DNA of 64,000 nt from [Eubacterium] siraeum (GTDB lineage Bacteria; Bacillota; Clostridia; Oscillospirales; Ruminococcaceae). Below are positions 58,235-64,000 of the stretch, piece after piece. The position numbers and the translations under genes are program-made. The notes under the pieces are model-generated. The model did no database searches, was not told the origin of the DNA, and saw only the letters and a list, made by a program, of their open reading frames with translations. The stretch lies in the NCBI GenBank assembly GCA_025150425.1, contig CP102281.1, positions 62,001 to 126,000 on the forward strand, given 5' to 3'. Positions within the stretch are counted from its first letter, which is position 1. Every line of letters begins with the position of its first letter.

Positions 58235-60622
58235 GTGGATTTATCAATGAGATGGCTTAACGACTATGTTAAAGCCGATATGCCAATAAAGGAATTCGTA
58301 GCGGATATGACGATGAGCGGTTCAAAGGTTGAAACCTATCATAAGATGTCCGATCCTATAAATAACGTGGTAGTTGCAAAGGTGCTGAAGCTGGAGCGTC
58401 ACCCCGACAGCGAAAAGCTGTGGATATGCCAGCTTGACGCAGGCAGAGAAGAACCTGTGCAGATAGTTACTGCGGCGCAGAATCTGTTCGAGGGGGCTAT
58501 AGTTCCCGCTTGTATGCACAACAGTACGATTGCAGACGGAACAAAGATAACAAAGGGCAAGCTGAGAGGCGTTGCAAGCAACGGTATGATGTGCTCTTAT
58601 GCGGAGCTTGGTCTTACAAAGGATGATTTTGACTATCCCGTAGCAGACGACGGAATACTTATACTGAATAACGATCCCGATGTTGATTCTTTCAGAATGG
58701 GTATGGATATATGCGAGGCTTTACAGACAGACGATACTATAGTAGAGTTTGAGATAACGAACAACCGCCCCGACTGTCTTTCCGTACTCGGACTTGCACA
58801 GGAGGCAAGCGCAACGTTTGATATTCCTATGAACTACACCGAGCCTTCGTTCAAGGGCGTTGACGGTGATATTACAAAGGAAATCAGCGTAAGCGTTGAA
58901 AATACAAAGCTCTGCTCACGCTATATGGCGGCGCTTGTAAAGAACGTAAAGATAGGACCTTCGCCCAAGTGGATGGCAAGAAGGCTGAGAGCGAGCGGTG
59001 TAAGACCTATCAACAACCTTGTTGATATAACGAACTTCGTAATGCTTGAATACGGTCACCCGATGCACGCATTCGATTTAAGATATGTCGAGGACAACAG
59101 GATAGTTGTAAGAAACGCAAAAGAGGGAGAAACATTAAAGCTGCTCGACGAAATGGCAGAGCCTGTAAAGCTGACTCCCGAAATGCTGATAATCGCAGAC
59201 GGAAAGAAGCCTATCGCCATAGCCGGCGTTATGGGCGGCGAGCATAGCGGTATCATGGAGGATACGACCACTGTCGTATTTGAGGCTGCCTGCTTTGACG
59301 GCGTATCGGTAAGACGTACAGCAAGAAAGATAGGCGAGCGTACCGAGGCAAGCTCACGTTTTGAAAAGGGTCTTAACCCGGTAAACGCAGAAAAGGCGCT
59401 CAAGAGAGCGTTACAGCTTATCGAGATGCTGGGCTGCGGTGAGGTAGTGAATACTATCATTGACGAGAACCACAGCGAGTATGTTCCCGAAAGATTAAAG
59501 CACGACTATAAGTGGGTGAACGAGCATTTAGGCTCGGATATAAGCGAGAACGAGCAGATAGAGATTTTAAAGAAGCTCGGCTTCGGCTATGAAAACGGCG
59601 AGATAATCGTTCCGCCTACCCGTATAGATATGCACCGTGCATGCGATGTTGCGGAGGAGGTTGCCCGTATATACGGCTACAACAGAATCCCCTCGACTAT
59701 ACCGAAGCTGTCATCACAGGGCAAGAGAACGCCCGAACAGATATTCGAGGACAAGGTAATTTCGCTTGCACTGGCACTCGGATTCTACGAGGTAATGACC
59801 TACAGCTTTATTTCACCTAAGGACTATGAACTTCTGCGTATGGACGAGAAGTCCAGAAAGAGCGTTGTGTTAAGACGTCCGCTCGGCGAGGATACAAGCG
59901 TAATGCGTACTTCTGCGCTTACTTCTATGATGGAAGTTGTAAGAAGAAACTGGAGCAACAGAAACCTTGAGGGCAGATTCTTCGAGATAGCAAGAGAGTA
60001 TTTCCCGACAGGTGAGAATCAGCTCCCTGTTGAAAGAGATGTTCTGTGCTATGCGCTTTACGGAAACGGCGAGGATTTCTTCACGGCAAAGGGCGTTGCC
60101 GAGGAAGTTATGGCAAAACTCGGACTGAAGAATGTCGTATACACGGCTGAAAAGAACAATCCTACATTCCACCCCGGAAGATGCGCAAAGGTCACTGTAA
60201 ACGGCGAACTTATCGGCTATGTCGGTCAGCTTCATCCGGAGGCTGCGGCTAATTTCGGCGTAAATGCAGAGGTTTACTGTGCTACGCTCAGCATGGAGGT
60301 AATGTTCAATAATGCGGACGGTGATGTAAAGTACACCGCACTGCCCAAGTTCCCCTCAACATACAGAGATCTGAGCCTTGTGTGCAACGAGGACGTTCCG
60401 AGCGGAGATATAGTTGCTGTGATAGAAAAGACCGCAAAGCATCTTGAGGCTGTACGTCTGTTCGATATGTACAAGGGCGAGCAGGTACCTGCAGGTATGA
60501 AGAGCCTTTCATACAAGCTGATACTCAGAAAGAAAGACGCTACGCTGACAGACGATGAGGCGGACGCAGTTGTTGCAAAGGTGCTTAAGGCACTTGAGAA
60601 TATAGGCGTTACATTAAGATAA
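58235..60622 (+). CDS. pheT: Phenylalanyl-tRNA synthetase beta subunit
   Basis: This 795-residue partner of PheS binds tRNA and edits mischarged Tyr. Order of domains: B1, tRNA-binding OB fold (about 40-150, KVLKLERHPDSEKLWIC), B3/B4 editing domain (about 205-395, RPDCLSVLGLAQE precedes it), B5 DNA-binding-like domain (about 400-475), inactive class II core, and the C-terminal anticodon-binding FDX-ACB domain (about 700-795, FPSTYRDLSLV). Length is standard. Confidence 0.97.
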   Translation: MDLSMRWLNDYVKADMPIKEFVADMTMSGSKVETYHKMSDPINNVVVAKVLKLERHPDSEKLWICQLDAGREEPVQIVTAAQNLFEGAIVPACMHNSTIADGTKITKGKLRGVASNGMMCSYAELGLTKDDFDYPVADDGILILNNDPDVDSFRMGMDICEALQTDDTIVEFEITNNRPDCLSVLGLAQEASATFDIPMNYTEPSFKGVDGDITKEISVSVENTKLCSRYMAALVKNVKIGPSPKWMARRLRASGVRPINNLVDITNFVMLEYGHPMHAFDLRYVEDNRIVVRNAKEGETLKLLDEMAEPVKLTPEMLIIADGKKPIAIAGVMGGEHSGIMEDTTTVVFEAACFDGVSVRRTARKIGERTEASSRFEKGLNPVNAEKALKRALQLIEMLGCGEVVNTIIDENHSEYVPERLKHDYKWVNEHLGSDISENEQIEILKKLGFGYENGEIIVPPTRIDMHRACDVAEEVARIYGYNRIPSTIPKLSSQGKRTPEQIFEDKVISLALALGFYEVMTYSFISPKDYELLRMDEKSRKSVVLRRPLGEDTSVMRTSALTSMMEVVRRNWSNRNLEGRFFEIAREYFPTGENQLPVERDVLCYALYGNGEDFFTAKGVAEEVMAKLGLKNVVYTAEKNNPTFHPGRCAKVTVNGELIGYVGQLHPEAAANFGVNAEVYCATLSMEVMFNNADGDVKYTALPKFPSTYRDLSLVCNEDVPSGDIVAVIEKTAKHLEAVRLFDMYKGEQVPAGMKSLSYKLILRKKDATLTDDEADAVVAKVLKALENIGVTLR

Positions 60623-60682
60623 CGGCAGAATTTGCAGAAATAATCGGGGCACAGCCCCTTATAAACAGTAAGGAGAAAAGCA

Positions 60683-61915
60683 ATGAAATATTTTAAAAGG
60701 CTGGCAGCGGCAATATGCGCCGTGGCAATCACATTAAGCGTTGCAGGCTGTGCGGATGTATCGACTATAGGCTCGGTTGACAATCAGACCATAAATGCGG
60801 GCATATATCTTCTTTATGAGCAGACGGCTATAGGCGAGGCTCAGCAGGAGGTTGACGATCAGCTTAAGGCTATGGGAACAAGCGCATCAAAGATAGAGAA
60901 TTTCAGCTACTATAACTACAATGTACAGGACAAGACGTTCTCACAGTATGTTCAGGACCGTACATTAGAGCAGGTAAAGCAGTATGTTGCTATCCAGAAC
61001 AAGTTCAAGGAACTGAACCTTTCACTCACAGACGAGGAAGAGGAAACCGTAAAGACCTCTGTAAAGAAGATGTGGGATACGGAAATCTCGTATTACGGAT
61101 ACAGCACAGGAAAAACCTACGGTCAGAACTATGAGGCAGGCGGAATAAGCAAGAAGTCATACGAGGCTGTTCAGCTTGTAAACAAGATGAGCGAGAAGGT
61201 ATTTGACGCTTACTATGAGAAAAACGGCATATCCGCAACAGACGAAAAGGATATAGCTACTTATTTCTATGACAATTACGGCAGATTCCAGATAATACAG
61301 GTTTCTCTTAAAGAGGGCAACGGCGACAAGATAACGACCGACGAGGGCAAGAAGGCAAAGAAGGAACAGGCTCAGGGCTATGTTGACAGACTGCTTGCCG
61401 GCGAGGACTACGATAAGGTATATCACGAGTATCAGGATCTTGTGGCAAAGGAAAAGGCTGAGGCCGAAGCCGAGAGCAACTCGGATGCCGAGAGCAAATC
61501 GGGCAATTCATCGGCAGCTTCTTCTGCGGCATCATCTGTAACTTCTTCGACAAGCGAAACCGCATCGGACGATACAACGAGCAGCGGAACATCGGGAAGT
61601 AAAGAAGAGGAGCATGACCACGAATTCCTGCTCGGCAAGACGGATACTTCACCGAGCGAGGAGTTTGTAAAGTGGGCATTTGAGCTTGACACAGACAAGG
61701 GTGGAGTTTACGAGGACGACAGCGTTTACTATGCGGTAGTACGCCGTGATATAAAGGAACGTGAGGACTGGCTCACGGAGAATCACAGCAACGTGCTTCA
61801 CGTTATGAAGGATGACGACTACAAGGCTATGCTCAACGAGACGGCTAAGGACTATGCGCTTGATCTCAACAATGACGCACTCATCAAGTACAAGCCCGAA
61901 AATTTAAAGAAGTAA
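60683..61915 (+). CDS. PrsA/SurA-like lipoprotein, probable foldase
   Basis: This 410-residue protein has a lipobox SVAGC (Cys about residue 28), a SurA/PrsA-type N-terminal helical domain (QTINAGIYLLYEQTA), and a C-terminal segment of roughly 200-400 that could contain a degenerate parvulin domain, interrupted by a Ser/Ala/Thr-rich stretch of about 60 residues. Such proteins fold secreted proteins outside the membrane, which would suit the many exported proteins encoded here. I cannot confirm a functional peptidyl-prolyl isomerase site. Confidence 0.7.
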   Translation: MKYFKRLAAAICAVAITLSVAGCADVSTIGSVDNQTINAGIYLLYEQTAIGEAQQEVDDQLKAMGTSASKIENFSYYNYNVQDKTFSQYVQDRTLEQVKQYVAIQNKFKELNLSLTDEEEETVKTSVKKMWDTEISYYGYSTGKTYGQNYEAGGISKKSYEAVQLVNKMSEKVFDAYYEKNGISATDEKDIATYFYDNYGRFQIIQVSLKEGNGDKITTDEGKKAKKEQAQGYVDRLLAGEDYDKVYHEYQDLVAKEKAEAEAESNSDAESKSGNSSAASSAASSVTSSTSETASDDTTSSGTSGSKEEEHDHEFLLGKTDTSPSEEFVKWAFELDTDKGGVYEDDSVYYAVVRRDIKEREDWLTENHSNVLHVMKDDDYKAMLNETAKDYALDLNNDALIKYKPENLKK

Positions 61916-61945
61916 ACAAAGCATAAAGAAAAGTACAAAGATATG

Positions 61946-61978
61946 CGGTCAGAGCAGGAAATACTCTGACCGTTATTT
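61946..61978 (+). terminator. Terminator of the foldase-like gene
   Basis: A 9-bp perfect stem CGGTCAGAG / CTCTGACCG with a 9-base loop is followed by TTATTTTT. Confidence 0.88.
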
Positions 61979-61998
61979 TTCGGAAAGGACAATGCGGT

Positions 61999-63912
61999 AT
62001 GATAGTATTATCCGGTAATGATATTTCGGTGTCCTTCGGCGGTGAAACGCTGTTTCACGATGTGAATTTTCGGCTTGAAGAAAACGGCAGAGCCGGACTT
62101 GTAGGTGTAAACGGGTGCGGAAAAACCACGCTGATGCACGTTATAAACGGCAGGCAGGAGGCTGAAACAGGCGGTATAAGCAAGGCGGCGGGGATAAAGA
62201 TCGGCTGTATGGAGCAGTATGTTATCCGTGACGATAATATCACTTTATATGACGAGGTACTGGAGATATTCCGTCCGCTTATCGACGCTGAAAACGAGCT
62301 TGCGGATATAGCGGTTGCGATAGATACGGGCGACCACAGCGAGCAGACGCTGTCAAGGCAGATGCAGTTGCAGGAAAGATTTGAGCGTGAGGGCGGACTT
62401 ACCTATAAATCAATGACTTGCTCGGCGCTTGCCGGTCTGGGCTTTTCGGAAGAGGATTTCGGCAAGCCGATAAGCGTTATGAGCGGTGGTCAGAAAAGCA
62501 AGGCACAGCTTGCGAAGCTGCTTCTTTCGGGGAGTAATATACTGCTTCTTGACGAGCCTACGAACCACCTTGATATAACCGCCTGCGAATGGCTCGAAAA
62601 GTTCCTTACGGAATATAAGGGCGCATATATCGTAATATCGCACGACCGTTATTTCCTCGACAAAGTCACCGACACGACTTTTGAAATGGAAAACAAGACG
62701 CTTCGTGAATATAAGGGCAACTATACACGCTATCTTGAGCTGAAGTCCGAGGCGAGAGAGGCTCAGCAGAGGGTGTACGACAGGACGGTAAAGGAAATTA
62801 ACCGTATCGAAGGCATTGTAGAGCAACAGAAGCGGTGGGGGCAGGAGCATAACTTCATCACGGCGGCATCAAAGCAGAAGCAGGCGGACAGGCTGAAGGA
62901 AACGCTCGAAAAGCCGGAGGATCTGCCGGAGGCTATAAAGTTCACGTTCAGGGCGAAGGAAGGCGGCGCAAACGATGTGCTTATCGCAAAGGGCCTGTCG
63001 AAATCGTTTGACGGGACGGCGGTTTTCACAAATGCAGAGCTTGACATAAAGAAGAACACGACAACATTTATATTAGGTGAGAACGGCTGTGGAAAGACTA
63101 CGCTTCTGAAAATCCTTACGGGAGAATATCAGGCGGATAGCGGAGAGTATAAATTCGGCAACAATATACAATTTGGATATTATGATCAGGCACAGACGGA
63201 TCTTGACCCGTCAAAGACGGTGATAGACGAGGTGTGGGACAGGTATCCCAAAATGACGCAGACGCAGGTACGCTCTGCACTGGCGCAGTTTTTGTTCAAA
63301 GGCGATGATGTGTTCAAGAATGTGGGCAAGCTCAGCGGAGGAGAAAAGGCAAGGGTGTCGCTCCTTAAGCTGATGCTGAGCAAGGCGAATATGCTGCTGC
63401 TCGACGAGCCTACAAACCATCTGGACATACATTCGAGAGAGGCTCTGGAAAACGCACTGGCAAGCTACGGCGGAACGCTTCTTATCGTGTCGCACGACAG
63501 ATACCTTATCAACAAGCTGGCCGACAGAATAGTGTGGCTCGGAAAGACGGGTACTGTAAACATAGACGGAAACTATGACAGGTATATCGAACTCAAGGAA
63601 GCGAAGGCACAGTCCGAGCAGGCAGTACAGGTAAAGGCGGCTGAAGGCAAGAAGAACGACTACAAGGAGCGCAAGGAGCGTGAAAGCACGCTCAGAAAGC
63701 TCAGCGGTGCGCTGAAGCGTTGCGAGCAGGCGATAGATGAGATCGGGCTGAAAACGGCGGAGCTGGCACAGCAGATGTCACAGCCGGAGATAGCGACCGA
63801 CTATGAAAAAACGAGTGCGCTTGCACAGGAAATAGAGGCGCTGAAGGAAAAAGAGGAGGCGCTTACTGCCGAGTGGATGGAGCTGAGTGAGCAAATCGAA
63901 GCGTTTACATGA
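61999..63912 (+). CDS. ABC-F family ATPase
   Basis: This 637-residue protein has two ABC domains and no membrane segments, as in ABC-F factors that act on the ribosome. ABC1 has GVNGCGKTT, MSGGQKSKAQL and LLLDEPTNHLDI. ABC2 has GENGCGKTT, LSGGEKARVSL and LLLDEPTNHLDI. Between them lies the linker (about 230-320), and a C-terminal charged coiled coil covers about 545-637, as in Uup/EttA-like proteins. It may relieve ribosome stalling; antibiotic protection is possible but not indicated. GGAAAGGA precedes the ATG. The window ends 88 bases further on without another gene. Confidence 0.93.
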   Translation: MIVLSGNDISVSFGGETLFHDVNFRLEENGRAGLVGVNGCGKTTLMHVINGRQEAETGGISKAAGIKIGCMEQYVIRDDNITLYDEVLEIFRPLIDAENELADIAVAIDTGDHSEQTLSRQMQLQERFEREGGLTYKSMTCSALAGLGFSEEDFGKPISVMSGGQKSKAQLAKLLLSGSNILLLDEPTNHLDITACEWLEKFLTEYKGAYIVISHDRYFLDKVTDTTFEMENKTLREYKGNYTRYLELKSEAREAQQRVYDRTVKEINRIEGIVEQQKRWGQEHNFITAASKQKQADRLKETLEKPEDLPEAIKFTFRAKEGGANDVLIAKGLSKSFDGTAVFTNAELDIKKNTTTFILGENGCGKTTLLKILTGEYQADSGEYKFGNNIQFGYYDQAQTDLDPSKTVIDEVWDRYPKMTQTQVRSALAQFLFKGDDVFKNVGKLSGGEKARVSLLKLMLSKANMLLLDEPTNHLDIHSREALENALASYGGTLLIVSHDRYLINKLADRIVWLGKTGTVNIDGNYDRYIELKEAKAQSEQAVQVKAAEGKKNDYKERKERESTLRKLSGALKRCEQAIDEIGLKTAELAQQMSQPEIATDYEKTSALAQEIEALKEKEEALTAEWMELSEQIEAFT

Positions 63913-64000
63913 GTTACACACAAAAATTAAGTAATATCCGGAATGATTAGCTAAAAAAATCGCCGAAAATATTTGTGCATATTCAACAAAGTTTGATTAA

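Noticed and set aside
1-64000. tRNA, rRNA, tmRNA and other standard RNA genes
   Set aside because: I found no cloverleaf with a GGTTCGA-type T-arm and no rRNA-like segment on either strand by reading. A tRNAscan or Infernal run would settle this.

Overview
The window reads as chromosomal DNA of a Gram-positive anaerobe of the Oscillospiraceae (Ruminococcus / [Eubacterium] siraeum type). The evidence is Firmicutes-type AGGAGG ribosome sites, sigma-A promoters with 17-bp spacers, a DUF1385-prmC pair, citrate synthase, a SpoIID-like protein, and large secreted glycanases with X2 and fibronectin-III modules. The genus is inferred. I saw no transposase, integrase, phage gene, CRISPR array, rRNA or tRNA.

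Layout. 0.1-2.6 kb: a plus-strand run with a calcineurin-fold protein that has lost metal ligands, a YdbC/PC4 protein, a GH27 alpha-galactosidase and a small CxxC protein. 3.4-13.4 kb (minus): a GH5 mannanase with X2/CBM/FN3 tail, an LRR-Cys-repeat-FN3 surface protein, an alpha/beta hydrolase and GlmU. 13.6-17.3 kb (plus): a divergent SecA and MnmE. 17.9-31.5 kb (minus): an NSS transporter, PgsA, RimO, RecX-RecA, PrmC-DUF1385, a sensor kinase/response regulator with lipoprotein and membrane protein, and citrate synthase. 31.6 kb: a degenerate SpoIID. 33.4-42.6 kb (minus): an anti-sigma/ECF sigma pair, a MATE exporter, an ADP-ribosylglycohydrolase homologue, a DUF3810 metalloprotease, a WYL regulator and a GH36 alpha-galactosidase. 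43-49.6 kb (plus): a strongly expressed C-terminally anchored surface protein, an AI-2E-family protein, Nnr and a lipoprotein. 50-57 kb: two tandem paralogous secreted cysteine-peptidase/ricin-lectin/FN3 proteins. 57-64 kb: pheST, a PrsA/SurA-like lipoprotein and an ABC-F ATPase.

Themes. (1) The GH5, GH27 and GH36 enzymes together could degrade galactomannan or raffinose-type galactosides. (2) Four large secreted proteins share one distinctive FN3 subtype: all 19 FN3 units carry a GGKW motif. Three of the four also share a Cys-x2-Cys repeat region. (3) Several intergenic gaps are filled by a modular family of structured repeats without coding potential. Their ends are roughly constant and their central hairpins differ in sequence from copy to copy while keeping base-pairing. 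The paired arms covary, so secondary structure rather than sequence appears to be conserved. Two composites lie between convergent genes and are each flanked by two copies of a terminator hairpin specific to that locus. This repeat family is my best candidate for something undescribed.
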